This document shows positions 9,118 to 18,851 of a stretch of 64,000 nt of DNA, piece by piece. The DNA is taken from contig NZ_LNYE01000009.1 of assembly GCF_001467695.1 (NCBI RefSeq), positions 45,025 to 109,024 of the forward strand, in the 5' to 3' direction. Made by a program: the position numbers and the translations under genes. Origin of the DNA: Legionella gratiana. GTDB taxonomy: Bacteria; Pseudomonadota; Gammaproteobacteria; Legionellales; Legionellaceae. Below the pieces are notes generated by a model. It was not told the DNA's origin. It saw nothing but the letters and a program-made list of their open reading frames with translations, and did no database searches. The stretch's first letter is position 1. Every line of letters begins with the position of its first letter.

Positions 9118-10409
9118 TCGCGACTCACTTTGATGTTTAAAAAATGTGTTGAACAAGAAATGCAGGGATCGTAATTGCGTATGATCATTTCACTGTAGGA
9201 ACGTAATGAATTTTCATCTTTATTCAAGCCAAATTGAGACAAGGAAATAGCGAGATCTTCCTCAATGCGCGCTTGGTTTTGGCTGGTTGGAGGGATGATG
9301 CGTGCTGTTTTGACTTGCCCTTTTTCATCGAATCGATAATGCTGCCATAAAATACCTCGTGGTGCTTCTGTGCACCCAATGCCTATCCCAGAACGTGGTT
9401 TGATTTCTTGAGGGAAAGAAGCTTGGGGCATTTCATAACGTTCTAAAATACGAATGGATTCTAAAACACAGTAATAAATTTCAACAGCTCTAGCAATGAT
9501 ACTTTGGTACATGTTATTCGAAGGGAAGTTAATATTTAAATTTTGTAAAAGTAGATGTATGGGTATTGGTAAGTGACCAAAACAATTATTGACTCGTGCA
9601 AGTGGTCCCACTAAATAAGGTTTATTTTGCAATAAACAATGTAAGGCAGTGGAGTAGGGAACTTGGATTTCTGTGAAATAAGTATCAAATTCATCAATGC
9701 TAATATTTAATCCATGGTTTGATACTAATCTGCCTTCGTTAAAAGGATATTCCGTAGGATGATACAATGAAACATAAATAAAATCGTGCGAATTATTTGG
9801 CAAGCTAAGTTCAGCGAGCCAACGAATTAATGCTTCACAGTCTTCGATTCTTGCCTTTGCAGTTTCTAATAGTAAATTAATTTCAGAAGGGGGCGGAGCT
9901 CTATAAAATCCACCTATACAAGCCCCAACCGGATGCACAGAACGGCCGCCAAATAATTTGATTAAATCATTACCCAATGCTTGGAGACGCATGCCTCGAC
10001 GTACTTCTTCGGGGTGGACTTTTGCCATTTCAGGTGCTGATTTAAAACCTAAGAAATCAGGCAGTGCTAAAAAATGAATATGCATACTGTGGCTTTCCAG
10101 CCACTCACCGCAATAAAATAAGCGACGCATACTGCGTACCCAAGGGGTTGGTTGAATGCCAAAACAATTTTCTATTGCTTGAGTAGCACTCATTTGGTAG
10201 GCAACAGGACAAATACCACAAATACGGGCCACAAAATCGAGCACATCGGTATAACTTCGTTCTTCCAGAAATTTTTCAAATAACCTGGGCGGTTCATAAA
10301 TTTTCAATTTTAATGTTTTAATTTTATGGTCACGAATTTGCAGTTCTAGTGCTCCCTCACCCTCCACTCGGGCTAAAATGGGAACATTAATTGAGATATT
10401 TTTACTCAT
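9114..10409 (-). CDS. NiFe hydrogenase large (alpha) subunit, group 3b type
   Basis: Catalytic subunit holding the Ni-Fe(CN)2CO site, about 431 aa. The proximal motif RICGICPVAYQMSA and the distal DPCISCSTH near the C-terminus supply the four metal cysteines. Only about ten residues follow the distal motif, a short tail for the adjacent protease to cut. The start is taken at MSKNISINVPILARVEGEG (10409), which overlaps the delta-subunit stop in ATGAGTAA. A longer frame to 10493 adds 28 unrelated residues. With the beta, gamma and delta genes it makes a cytoplasmic, NADP-linked heterotetramer of the kind called sulfhydrogenase or bidirectional group 3b. Group assignment comes from subunit make-up, not a tree. 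Confidence 0.94.
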   Translation of the reverse strand: MSKNISINVPILARVEGEGALELQIRDHKIKTLKLKIYEPPRLFEKFLEERSYTDVLDFVARICGICPVAYQMSATQAIENCFGIQPTPWVRSMRRLFYCGEWLESHSMHIHFLALPDFLGFKSAPEMAKVHPEEVRRGMRLQALGNDLIKLFGGRSVHPVGACIGGFYRAPPPSEINLLLETAKARIEDCEALIRWLAELSLPNNSHDFIYVSLYHPTEYPFNEGRLVSNHGLNISIDEFDTYFTEIQVPYSTALHCLLQNKPYLVGPLARVNNCFGHLPIPIHLLLQNLNINFPSNNMYQSIIARAVEIYYCVLESIRILERYEMPQASFPQEIKPRSGIGIGCTEAPRGILWQHYRFDEKGQVKTARIIPPTSQNQARIEEDLAISLSQFGLNKDENSLRSYSEMIIRNYDPCISCSTHFLNIKVSRE

Positions 10410-11193
10410 TGATGATTTTAATTCCCTTAAAATAGGTTCCAGCAGCATTAAACGCAGCAGCCTGATTATTAATATGGAAAAATTTTTGTGCAATGGCTTT
10501 TTTACTCATGCCAAGATGTTCAAACCAATTTCCCAGCGCCAAAGTATTGGGATTATCTTTTGGTCCATAACATGCATAGCATCCTCGTCCAATGGATGGA
10601 CAAAGAGAGCCGCAACCTGCTTGGGTTACTGGGCCCATACACGGTTTTTTTTGAGTCACCAGCACACATACATTTCCCTTACGTTTGCATTCCATACACT
10701 CAGAGTCTCGCTTGATACGTGGAGATGCATTTGATAATAAAAAACGAATGGCCTCTAATACTTGTGTTCCATTAACTGGACAGCCCCATAATTCCCAATC
10801 TACTTTGACATGATGGGAAATGGCAGTTGAAGTGCTTAAGTGTTTCACATAATCAGGAGATGAGTAAATACTATTCACCCATTCTTTGGAGTTATTCACT
10901 TGCCGTAAGGCTTGAATACCCCCGGCAGTAGCACATGCGCCAATCGTAATAAGGTATTTGCTGTTTGCTCGGATTTTTTTAATACGCACTTCTTCTTCTG
11001 GCGTTGAAATACTGCCTTCTACAAAGGCTATGTCTATTGCGGCATTAAGATCTACGGCCCCTGCTTCAGCAAAATGCTCGATATCAACCAGCTCAGATAA
11101 AGTAAGCAACGCCTCTCCAGCATTTAAGAATGCCAGCTGGCACCCATCACATGATGTAAATTTATGCACCGCCACGCGTGGTTTCATGATCAT
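10402..11193 (-). CDS. NiFe hydrogenase small (delta) subunit
   Basis: Electron-transfer partner of the large subunit, 263 aa. The N-terminus has KFTSCDGCQLAFLN, the CxxC proximal cluster ligand pair. TIGACATAGGIQALR and VDWELWGCPVNG give the further conserved Gly/Cys segments. The second half contains several cysteines (ECMECKRKGNVCV, KPCMGPVTQAGCGSLCPS, GRGCYACYG) fitting additional Fe-S clusters. There is no twin-arginine leader, so the enzyme stays in the cytoplasm. The start overlaps the gamma-subunit stop as TAATG. This short small-subunit type is characteristic of groups 3 and 4. Confidence 0.93.
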   Translation of the reverse strand: MIMKPRVAVHKFTSCDGCQLAFLNAGEALLTLSELVDIEHFAEAGAVDLNAAIDIAFVEGSISTPEEEVRIKKIRANSKYLITIGACATAGGIQALRQVNNSKEWVNSIYSSPDYVKHLSTSTAISHHVKVDWELWGCPVNGTQVLEAIRFLLSNASPRIKRDSECMECKRKGNVCVLVTQKKPCMGPVTQAGCGSLCPSIGRGCYACYGPKDNPNTLALGNWFEHLGMSKKAIAQKFFHINNQAAAFNAAGTYFKGIKIINE

Positions 11194-12035
11194 TAAAATC
11201 CTGGCATATTAAATAATTCCTTAATTTCTGAATAGGCAAAAATAGGGCCATCTTTGCATATAAAAAAGCCACCATATTGACAATGGCCACATTGTCCAAT
11301 TCCGCACTCCATATTGCGTTCCATACTCATATAGAGGTCATTTTCAGAAATTCCTTTCTTTTTAAGCAGATTAATCGCTGTGTGCATCATGATTTCGGGC
11401 CCACACATCATTACTACAGTATTTTCTGGATTCAGACTGATTTTATCAATCATATCCGTTACATAACCCACGTTCCATGGCCATTTTGGACCTGCTTGAT
11501 CTGCTGCTATATGAATTACAGTATTAGGGGATTTTTCCCATACTGCATATTTTTTTCTAAAAATAAAATCATCACTGTGTTTCACACCTTGTAAGATGCT
11601 TAAATGACCGTATTGTTTTCTTCTTGCTAAAATATAATCAATAATAGACACGGAAGGTGCGCATCCAAGTCCTCCGGTGATCACAATAATATCTTTATTC
11701 TGTGTTTGCTCAAGAGGCCAACCGCGACCATAAGGGCCACGAACCCCGATTTTATCTCCTGTTTCTAGTTTCTGTAATGCTCGGGTCACTCGCCCTACAG
11801 CCCTGATGGTGTGAGTCAGAATATCTTTTTTTTCGGGATCAGAGACAATGGAAATAGCAACTTCGCCAACCCCATAAAGGTAGAGCATATTAAATTGGCC
11901 TGGATAAAAATTAAATGTGTCGTGAAGTGACGTATCAAAAAAACGCAAATGCAGGGTAAAAATAGTAGGTGATTCCTGGATACGTTCTATAATTTCAGCT
12001 TCAAAGGGCACATAAGGATCATTTGGTTGAATCAC
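11193..12035 (-). CDS. Hydrogenase gamma subunit, FAD/NAD(P)H oxidoreductase
   Basis: Diaphorase subunit of 280 aa that passes electrons between the Fe-S chain and NAD(P). It is a ferredoxin-reductase fold: GVRGPYGRGWPLE for FAD, VITGGLGCAPSVSIIDYIL for the dinucleotide, and VVMMCGPEIMM. The C-terminus has four clustered cysteines, MECGIGQCGHCQYGGFFIC, which bind a 2Fe-2S cluster as in dihydroorotate dehydrogenase electron-transfer subunits. It overlaps the beta gene upstream by 17 bases and the delta gene downstream by one base. NADP preference is known for characterised group 3b enzymes; it cannot be confirmed from this sequence. Confidence 0.92.
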   Translation of the reverse strand: MIQPNDPYVPFEAEIIERIQESPTIFTLHLRFFDTSLHDTFNFYPGQFNMLYLYGVGEVAISIVSDPEKKDILTHTIRAVGRVTRALQKLETGDKIGVRGPYGRGWPLEQTQNKDIIVITGGLGCAPSVSIIDYILARRKQYGHLSILQGVKHSDDFIFRKKYAVWEKSPNTVIHIAADQAGPKWPWNVGYVTDMIDKISLNPENTVVMMCGPEIMMHTAINLLKKKGISENDLYMSMERNMECGIGQCGHCQYGGFFICKDGPIFAYSEIKELFNMPGF

Positions 12036-13158
12036 TTTGTTGACTCCTTACATTGGATTCACCTGAAATCGCTGCTAACTCTTCTGTAATGTCAATTCCA
12101 ACAGGACACCATGTCATACAACGACCACAACCCACACAGCCACTTGTATCAAATTGATCAAACCAGCTGCCTACTTTATGAGTCAACCATTGTCTGTATT
12201 GTTTTCGAGTATCCTCACGGATTATTTTTCCATTCAAATTACTATGGCCTGTTGTAAAACAAGAGTCCCATTCTCGTTGATGTTCACTTTGCGTACCATC
12301 TAAGCTCGGTTTTTCTACTTCAGTATGGCAAAAACAAGTAGGGCATACCAAAGTGCAATTCCCGCAAGATAGGCATCTTTCTGCTACCTCATCCCAACGT
12401 GGGTGATTTAAATTGGAAAACAATAAATCACGTAACTCACGTTTGTTATTTAAGGGGATTCTTTTGGTTTGCATTGCACCGGCTTGAGCTACATTTTTTA
12501 TTGCCTCGTTACATTGGGTAGTTTTAGCTTCTAATAAATCTAAATTGCTAACAATTTTCTCACCGCGCTCACTCCCTGAGATGACTACAAAACCGTCAAC
12601 AACTTCAGTCAAAAGGATGTCGAAAGGTTCCCTAATTTCAGGTCCGGTTCCTGCTGAAACGCAGAAACAATTTTCAGAAGAGTACGTACAATGTACAGCA
12701 ACGATAAATAATTGCTCACGGCGTTTTTTATAGCGTGGATCAGGATGTGCGCTTTCGATGAATATTTTATCTTGGATGCTCATTGCTACTAAATCACAGG
12801 AACGTGCACCAATAAAAGCTATAGGCATCTCCTCTGCTTGATGGGGTTTAAACGTTAATTTTCCTTCTTTATTGCGTTCTACTTTCCATACTGTTTCATG
12901 AGGTTTAAATAAAATGGGTTTTATTGCTTGAGGGCCGTTTGCAAAAGCAAAAGCCTTGTGTTCCTGAATTTTTTCTAAACTGTAACTACCCGGAGTTTGG
13001 TGATCACGCATTCCCCAGGGTAGTTGATCCGCATGTTTGAGTACATCATAAACAATAGCACCATCTCGTATTTGAGGACCGACACAGGAAAAACCAGCCT
13101 CTTGTAATCCTTGAAACAGATTTTGCAATTGCGTGTAAGGCAAAAAATAGGGTGTCAT
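12019..13158 (-). CDS. Hydrogenase beta subunit, 4Fe-4S ferredoxin-type
   Basis: Fe-S subunit of 379 aa that wires the small subunit to the flavoprotein. Two 4Fe-4S ferredoxin motifs lie in the C-terminal third: [17 protein letters not shown] near residue 260 and [16 protein letters not shown] near residue 345. The N-terminal part contains [19 protein letters not shown] and [12 protein letters not shown], as in sulfite-reductase/hydrogenase beta subunits. It is the first structural gene of the hyd set and lies 9 bases after the hypE stop. Identity follows from motifs and from being next to the gamma, delta and alpha subunits. Confidence 0.92.
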   Translation of the reverse strand: MTPYFLPYTQLQNLFQGLQEAGFSCVGPQIRDGAIVYDVLKHADQLPWGMRDHQTPGSYSLEKIQEHKAFAFANGPQAIKPILFKPHETVWKVERNKEGKLTFKPHQAEEMPIAFIGARSCDLVAMSIQDKIFIESAHPDPRYKKRREQLFIVAVHCTYSSENCFCVSAGTGPEIREPFDILLTEVVDGFVVISGSERGEKIVSNLDLLEAKTTQCNEAIKNVAQAGAMQTKRIPLNNKRELRDLLFSNLNHPRWDEVAERCLSCGNCTLVCPTCFCHTEVEKPSLDGTQSEHQREWDSCFTTGHSNLNGKIIREDTRKQYRQWLTHKVGSWFDQFDTSGCVGCGRCMTWCPVGIDITEELAAISGESNVRSQQSDSTK

Positions 13159-13167
13159 AAAATTCCT

Positions 13168-14229
13168 TTAACAAATTCTAGGCAATTGTTCCCCTGCCAG
13201 CCAATCAATAATTCTCATTCCACCTAATTTTGTTTTTAGTTGGACAAAATGTCGCTCATCTTCAATGACTTGACCAATATCTTCTGCATATAATCCTAGA
13301 GGATGTGAACGCATTACTGCTAATAGTTTGTTGGCATTATTGGGGGGGCAAATAGCAATTAATTTTCCTTCATTAGCAACATATAAAGGATCCAATCCTA
13401 GTAATTCACAAGCACTGGCGACTTCAGTACGAATGGGAATTTTATTTTCATCAATCATAAAGCCAACATTTGATTGTAATGCTAATTCATTTAATGTTGT
13501 TGCAAGACCGCCACGCGTAGGATCACGTAAACAATGGATATCAGGTACAGCATCAGTCATGCAGCGCACCAAATCATGTAACGAAGCAGTATCAGATTGT
13601 ATTTTTGTTTGAAATTGCAAATTATTACGATGTGCCATAATCGCAATGCCATGATCACCAATATACCCACTGACAATGACACGATCTCCCGGGTTTGCTC
13701 GATCACCTGAAATATGAATTCCTTCGGGCAGTACCCCAATCCCAGTGGTAGTAATAAAAATGCCATCTCCTTTACCGCGCTCAACGACTTTAGTATCGCC
13801 AGTAATAATTGCGACATTAGCGTGTCTTGCTGCATGAGCCATGGATTCTACAATTTTTTGTAAATCAGCAAGTGGAAATCCCTCTTCTATAATAAAACTG
13901 GCTGATAAATACAATGGTTTGGCCCCAGACATTGCGACATCATTAATTGTTCCATGAACCGACAAAGAACCGATATCACCCCCGGGGAAAAATAAAGGTG
14001 AAATAACATAAGAATCTGTGGTCATAACCATTTGGCCAGGTGATACTGTAAAACAAGCGTGATCATTTTTTTGAGCCAGCCATTGATTATCAAAAGAAGC
14101 TAAAAATAATTGCTCGATTAATTGAGCCATAACTCGGCCACCGCTACCATGAGATAGATTAATGATTCCTTCTTTAAAATTAAGTCTGAGAGTTTTAATT
14201 TTTTTAGTTATTGTGGCCTCAGTCATCAT
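13168..14229 (-). CDS. hypE: HypE, carbamoyl dehydratase for hydrogenase cyanide ligands
   Basis: Dehydrates the thiocarbamate made by HypF to thiocyanate, giving the CN ligands of the NiFe site. A PurM/SelD-like ATP-binding fold is visible in NLSHGSGGRVMAQLI, the VMTTDSYVISPLFFPGGDIG stretch, and IITGDTKVVERGKGDGIFI. The protein ends in QLPRIC, the C-terminal cysteine that carries the modification. I place the start at 14229, in an ATGA overlap with the hypD stop, giving about 353 aa. The longer frame from 14265 adds an unrelated cysteine-rich stretch. Confidence 0.95.
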   Translation of the reverse strand: MMTEATITKKIKTLRLNFKEGIINLSHGSGGRVMAQLIEQLFLASFDNQWLAQKNDHACFTVSPGQMVMTTDSYVISPLFFPGGDIGSLSVHGTINDVAMSGAKPLYLSASFIIEEGFPLADLQKIVESMAHAARHANVAIITGDTKVVERGKGDGIFITTTGIGVLPEGIHISGDRANPGDRVIVSGYIGDHGIAIMAHRNNLQFQTKIQSDTASLHDLVRCMTDAVPDIHCLRDPTRGGLATTLNELALQSNVGFMIDENKIPIRTEVASACELLGLDPLYVANEGKLIAICPPNNANKLLAVMRSHPLGLYAEDIGQVIEDERHFVQLKTKLGGMRIIDWLAGEQLPRIC

Positions 14230-15329
14230 GCATTTATCCGCCCATAAGCATATACTGCAGCACATGCACCTTCAGAAGAAACCATGCAAGAACCTAATGG
14301 ATTTTCTGGCACACATGCTTTAGCAAATAATTTACATTCCATTGGTTTTTTTACCCCTCGAAGTACTTCACCACAAAGACATTGTTTGTGTTCTTGTGAG
14401 ACAGAATCGGGTAATTGAAAACGTTGTTCAGCATCAAATTCAGCATATTCTGCTCTAATTTTTAAAGCACTTTTTGGAATAAATCCAAGGCCGCGCCATT
14501 CAAATTGATCACGTAATTCCAAAACCTCGGTCATAATTTCTTGAGACGTCGCATTGCCTATATGATTTACTGCACGCGTATATTGAATTTCTACTTCGCA
14601 ACGTTTTTCATTGAGTTGTTTTATTAACATTAAAATTGAGTGTAACAAATCCAAAGGTTCAAAGCCTGAAATCACAATGGGTTTATGATATTTTTTACAC
14701 ACTGCCTCATAGGGTCTACTTCCAATAACTATGCTCACATGTGCTGGACCAACAAATCCATCTAATTTGACCTCGTCGGATTGCAGTAAGCTGTTCATAG
14801 CGACAGGCGTCAAGACATGATTGCAAAAAACACTAAAATTAGAGAGTTTCAATTTTTTTGCCTGTTTTATTACTAATGCTGTTGGCGGTGTTGTTGTTTC
14901 AAAGCCAATGGCAAAAAATATCACTTCTTTTTGGGGATTTTCCTGGGCTATTTTTAAAGCATCATTTGCTGAGTAAATCATTCGAATATCAGCCCCTAAT
15001 GCTTTAGCGTGTAATAGATTTTTTTGCCCAGTACCAGGAACACGCATCATGTCTGCATAAGTGCTAAGGATAACATTGGGTAAGGTGCTTAATGCAATCG
15101 CTTTATCAGTGATGGTCATTGGTAGTACACAAACAGGACAGCCTGGGCCGTGGATCATTTCAATATTATTTGGAAGTAAGCTTGGAATTCCATAACGATG
15201 TATGGCATGGGTATGTCCCCCACAAAACTCCATAAATTGATAGGATTGATTGGGATTTACCTGAGCTGCAATTTCTTTAGAAAGTACTTTAGCAAAATCG
15301 CCATTTCTAAACTCTTCGATGTATTTCAT
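14226..15329 (-). CDS. hypD: HypD, Fe-S scaffold for Fe(CN)2CO assembly
   Basis: Works with HypC to assemble the iron-dicyano-carbonyl unit. The 367 aa include the family signatures FCGGHTHAIHRYG, HGPGCPVCVLP and FFAIGFETTTPPTA, and the C-terminal cysteines CLCGEVLRGVKKPMEC and ENPLGSCMVSSEGACAA for the 4Fe-4S cluster. Length is normal for the family. It overlaps hypC by ATGA at 15326-15329 and hypE by ATGA at 14226-14229, so translation is tightly coupled across the three. Confidence 0.96.
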   Translation of the reverse strand: MKYIEEFRNGDFAKVLSKEIAAQVNPNQSYQFMEFCGGHTHAIHRYGIPSLLPNNIEMIHGPGCPVCVLPMTITDKAIALSTLPNVILSTYADMMRVPGTGQKNLLHAKALGADIRMIYSANDALKIAQENPQKEVIFFAIGFETTTPPTALVIKQAKKLKLSNFSVFCNHVLTPVAMNSLLQSDEVKLDGFVGPAHVSIVIGSRPYEAVCKKYHKPIVISGFEPLDLLHSILMLIKQLNEKRCEVEIQYTRAVNHIGNATSQEIMTEVLELRDQFEWRGLGFIPKSALKIRAEYAEFDAEQRFQLPDSVSQEHKQCLCGEVLRGVKKPMECKLFAKACVPENPLGSCMVSSEGACAAVYAYGRINA

Positions 15330-15553
15330 ATAGAGGCATCCTGGGCCATTTGTGCAAATAGGTTTAAGGTTTTTAAAGCTTCTTGCTCATCCAATCGTGT
15401 TAAGGCATACCCCACGTGAATAATAACGTAATCACCTTCAGTTACTTTGTCTAATAAGGCAATTGAAATTTCTTTAATGATACCCCCTAAATTAATTAAG
15501 GCTCTTTCTTCATCAAGAATTTGTGTAATTTGTGCAGGTATTGCTAAACACAT
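15326..15553 (-). CDS. hypC: HypC/HupF hydrogenase assembly chaperone
   Basis: Small chaperone of 75 aa that carries the iron unit with HypD and docks on the large-subunit precursor. It begins MCLAIPAQI, with the essential Cys2 after removal of methionine, followed by the beta-barrel core (ALINLGGIIKEISIALL) and GDYVIIHVGYAL. Length and order are typical. It lies four bases after the hypF stop and overlaps hypD. Confidence 0.95.
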   Translation of the reverse strand: MCLAIPAQITQILDEERALINLGGIIKEISIALLDKVTEGDYVIIHVGYALTRLDEQEALKTLNLFAQMAQDASI

Positions 15554-15557
15554 AGAG

Positions 15558-17777
15558 TTATCCTTTTATTCCTCCAATCCAAGCCTGTCCCAAAGAAATA
15601 CCACCGTCATTGGGAGGTAATTTTTGTGGTAGTAAAGGAGTGATCCCGGATGCGCTGAGTGTTTTGCTCAATCCTTCAGCTATTATTTGATTCAAAAAGC
15701 ATCCGCCACTTAATACTACAATATCAATCTTTTTTTCTCGACTTATTTTTTTAATCCATTCTGTAAGACCTGCTATAAGTGTTCCATGAAAGAGATTGGC
15801 ACCTATTATGGGATTTTCTAAGTCCAATAGTTGCTCCAATGTGGGTATCATATCAAAATGATGATCTTTTATTTGCCAGCCATTGGGTATGATTTGTAAC
15901 TGAGTAACCAGACTTTCCAATTGCATTGCAGCGTGTCCTTCATATTGTGAAATCAGCTGAACTCCTAATAGGGCACTTGCTGCATCAAATAAACGGCCGC
16001 AACTGCTGGTACTAGGACTGTTTATTTTTTTATCTAAAAGATGATGGATCAAATTTGCTTGAGAACAGTTTGGAAATCGTTTGACAATTTCACCGCTTCG
16101 GCCTAACACATGTAAAACACTGGCCCCCATTCGCCAAGGTTCGCGTGCTGCTCTATCACCACCAGGTTGTAACAGTGGGTAAAAAGATCCGATCCGTTCA
16201 AATGAATCGTGATTTAGCAACAAAAGTTCACCTCCCCAAGCTTCTCCATTTAAACCGTATCCATACCCATCTAAAGCTAACCCAAGAACTTGTTTTTGGA
16301 TGCCATGTTCCGCAATAACTGAAGCCAAATGGGCATGATGATGCTGGATTGCAAATGCAGGTACGCCATATGATTTCGCAAATTGAGTAGTGTAAAAATC
16401 GGGATGTAGATCATGGGCAATTCGTTCGGGCTTTACATTCAGAAAACGCAATAAATGATTTAATGATTCATGGAAGAAATCAATGGTTGCCTTGTTATTT
16501 AAACTGCCTAGATGTTGTGAAACAAAAGCCTCATCACCACGAGTAATACAAAAGGTATTTTTAAGAAGCCCCCCAACTGCCAAGGTAGGAGGGATAGCAC
16601 GCGGAAGTTGAATAGGAATAGGCAAAAAACCACGAGCACGTCGAATAAATATAGGAGTATCATGAATAAGACGCATCACCGAATCATCAATGCGCGTGAC
16701 AATTTGTCGATTGTACGTGACAATTTTATCTGCAATAGTTCTAAGCTCATGTGCAGCACTCACATCCTCCCTAATGAGTGGGTCACCACCCAAATTGGCA
16801 CTAGTAACTACTAAAATCATAGGTTGATATTCATCGAGCCAATCACAATTATTTTTGTTGGCTGCAAACGCATTAAAAAGTAAATAATGTAAAGGGGTAT
16901 AGGGAAGCATTATTCCAAAATGATTTAGATTTGGAGCAACTCCAGCAAGTTCAATCTTTTTTTTGAGTAAGACTATAGGACGTTCAGCACTTTCCAATAA
17001 CGCTCGGCAGCGTTTACTTAGTTCAGCAATTTCGGCAACACTTTTGCTATTAGCCATCATTAGCGCAAATGGTTTTTTATCACGTTTTTTTCTTTCTCGA
17101 AGTTTGAATACAGCTGTCTCATTGCTGGCATCACAAAGAAGTTGATACCCACCTAGACCTTTTAAAGCAATTATTTCTCCTTGTAATAAGGATTGTGCGA
17201 TTTCTTCTATGGATAATGAGAGTTGGGGACCGCAACGAGCGCAAGCAGTAGGTTGGGCATGATAACGTCTATTGTCAGGATTTAGATAGTCTGCCTTACA
17301 CTGTTGGCACAAAGGAAAAGCATCCATGGACGTATTGCAGCGATCATAGGGAAGATTTTGTGTGATAGTGAATCTGGGACCGCACTGAGTGCAATTTAAA
17401 AAAGGATAACGAAAATAGTGGCTAAGAGGATCAAAAAGCTCTTTTAAACACTCAGAACAAATGCAGGTATCAGGAGAGATAATCGTATTCGACTCACCTT
17501 GGTCACTTTCAATAATATTAAAGGTATCTTCATTTGTTTTAATGGAGACAGTTTGAAGTTGAAGGTGATTTATTTTAGCCAGTGGAGGTAAATTAGCTTT
17601 TAAATAAGGGACGAATTGGTATGCTAAGGTTCCTTGAACCTCCAGTAAAACACCTGCAACGTTATTTTTTATCCAACCGGTTAACTGGAGTAGCTTTGCT
17701 ATCCGATAAACATACGGCCTAAAACCAACCCCCTGAACTCGACCTTGAATACTAATCTGCAAGCGCTCGATTTCCAT
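15558..17777 (-). CDS. hypF: HypF carbamoyltransferase
   Basis: Makes carbamoyl-AMP from carbamoyl phosphate and transfers the carbamoyl group to HypE. The 739 aa show the full domain order. An acylphosphatase domain comes first (RVQGVGFRPYVYRIA). Two zinc-finger units follow (CSECLKEL ... CTQCGPRFTI; CQQCKADYL ... CARCGP). Then come a YrdC-like domain (ALKGLGGYQLL) and the C-terminal Kae1-like domain (ALDGYGYGLNGEAWGGE, LSGGCFLNQI). Its start overlaps the end of hypB by 26 bases. No truncation or frameshift is visible. Confidence 0.96.
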   Translation of the reverse strand: MEIERLQISIQGRVQGVGFRPYVYRIAKLLQLTGWIKNNVAGVLLEVQGTLAYQFVPYLKANLPPLAKINHLQLQTVSIKTNEDTFNIIESDQGESNTIISPDTCICSECLKELFDPLSHYFRYPFLNCTQCGPRFTITQNLPYDRCNTSMDAFPLCQQCKADYLNPDNRRYHAQPTACARCGPQLSLSIEEIAQSLLQGEIIALKGLGGYQLLCDASNETAVFKLRERKKRDKKPFALMMANSKSVAEIAELSKRCRALLESAERPIVLLKKKIELAGVAPNLNHFGIMLPYTPLHYLLFNAFAANKNNCDWLDEYQPMILVVTSANLGGDPLIREDVSAAHELRTIADKIVTYNRQIVTRIDDSVMRLIHDTPIFIRRARGFLPIPIQLPRAIPPTLAVGGLLKNTFCITRGDEAFVSQHLGSLNNKATIDFFHESLNHLLRFLNVKPERIAHDLHPDFYTTQFAKSYGVPAFAIQHHHAHLASVIAEHGIQKQVLGLALDGYGYGLNGEAWGGELLLLNHDSFERIGSFYPLLQPGGDRAAREPWRMGASVLHVLGRSGEIVKRFPNCSQANLIHHLLDKKINSPSTSSCGRLFDAASALLGVQLISQYEGHAAMQLESLVTQLQIIPNGWQIKDHHFDMIPTLEQLLDLENPIIGANLFHGTLIAGLTEWIKKISREKKIDIVVLSGGCFLNQIIAEGLSKTLSASGITPLLPQKLPPNDGGISLGQAWIGGIKG

Positions 17778-18501
17778 GAGTGCTCACTGACATCAATTTT
17801 TGCTTTAACCAGCTGTACCAATCATCCAACCCATGACTTTTAGTAGTTGAAAGAGTTATTATGTTCACATTGTGTTTAATTCGACGCGCGTATTCGATAC
17901 ATTGATCCAGTTTGAAATCTACGTAAGGGAGCAGATCGGTTTTAGTGATTAGTATTAAATCAGCACAACGAAACATCTCTGGATATTTAAGTGGTTTATT
18001 ATCACCTTCGGTCACTGAAAGTATGACCACTTTAAACTGTTCACCTAAATCAAATAAAGCAGGGCAAACAAGATTACCTACATTTTCAATAAATAATAGT
18101 GATTTTTCTTTTATAGAAAGATCTTCTAATGCATGGCTTACCATGTGCGCGTCTAAGTGACAGACTCTTCCAGTATTTATCTGGATGGCATCGCCGCCAC
18201 TGGATTGAATTAATTCTGCATCATGGTTTGTTTGTTGGTCACCAACAATAACGGCAATATCTAATTCGCTTTTTAAATCATGAATTGTTTTTGCCAAAAG
18301 AGTAGTTTTTCCTGAGCCAGGACTAGACATTATATTGATTGCCAAAACATTTTTATTGGTTAAATAATTTTTATTATCAAGGGCAAATTGTTGATTTTGG
18401 GCTAAAATATTTTTCTCAATATGAATTAAATGTTTGTCATGCTCATGTTCATGATGATCAAACTCCGTATTTTCTTCAGAACAACCACATATTCCACACA
18501 T
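17752..18501 (-). CDS. hypB: HypB, GTPase for nickel insertion
   Basis: Drives nickel delivery with HypA. The 249 aa begin MCGICGC, the high-affinity nickel site, followed by a short histidine-rich segment (DHHEHEHDKH) that may store metal. The G domain carries the P-loop SSPGSGKTTLL, then VGDQQTNHDA, IENVGNLVCPALFDLGE with the metal-binding cysteine, and ITKTDLLPYVDF as base-recognition motif. Its start shares a base with the end of hypA (18501), so the two are translationally coupled. Confidence 0.96.
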   Translation of the reverse strand: MCGICGCSEENTEFDHHEHEHDKHLIHIEKNILAQNQQFALDNKNYLTNKNVLAINIMSSPGSGKTTLLAKTIHDLKSELDIAVIVGDQQTNHDAELIQSSGGDAIQINTGRVCHLDAHMVSHALEDLSIKEKSLLFIENVGNLVCPALFDLGEQFKVVILSVTEGDNKPLKYPEMFRCADLILITKTDLLPYVDFKLDQCIEYARRIKHNVNIITLSTTKSHGLDDWYSWLKQKLMSVSTHGNRALAD

Positions 18502-18842
18502 TATTCCACCACCATTGATTGAACACGTAATTCTTCACCTTGAAGAATCTTTAATGAATGACTACCGCATGCTAAGCATCCTTCATAATACTGTCGCAAA
18601 GGAACTACTTTTTTGCAAGACTCACAGAATGCTTCTGCTGAGATATCAATGATTTCAAGCACTGCATTCTCTGCTATGGTTCCTTTACTCGCTATGTTAA
18701 AGCTAAAAATTAAAGTATCTTTTTCAACTGCAGCAAGCTGCCCAATCTCTAAAATTACTTTTTTTACAAGAGTACACTCTTTTTTTATGGCATTTTTCTT
18801 AATAATCTCGAGAATGCTTTGACACAACCATAATTCGTGCAT
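18501..18842 (-). CDS. hypA: HypA, nickel metallochaperone
   Basis: Binds nickel at its N-terminus and passes it to the hydrogenase precursor with HypB. The 113 aa begin MHELWLCQSILEII, with His2 and Glu3 as the nickel site. A structural zinc site is formed by CESCKKVV and CLACGSHSLK in the C-terminal half. It is preceded by 9 bases after the nickel permease stop, giving the order permease, hypA, hypB, hypF. Confidence 0.95.
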   Translation of the reverse strand: MHELWLCQSILEIIKKNAIKKECTLVKKVILEIGQLAAVEKDTLIFSFNIASKGTIAENAVLEIIDISAEAFCESCKKVVPLRQYYEGCLACGSHSLKILQGEELRVQSMVVE

Positions 18843-18851
18843 ATTAAGGCT

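Noticed and set aside
10378..11594. Several plus-strand open frames across the hydrogenase genes
   Set aside because: They are antisense to well-supported hydrogenase subunits and have no domain features of their own.
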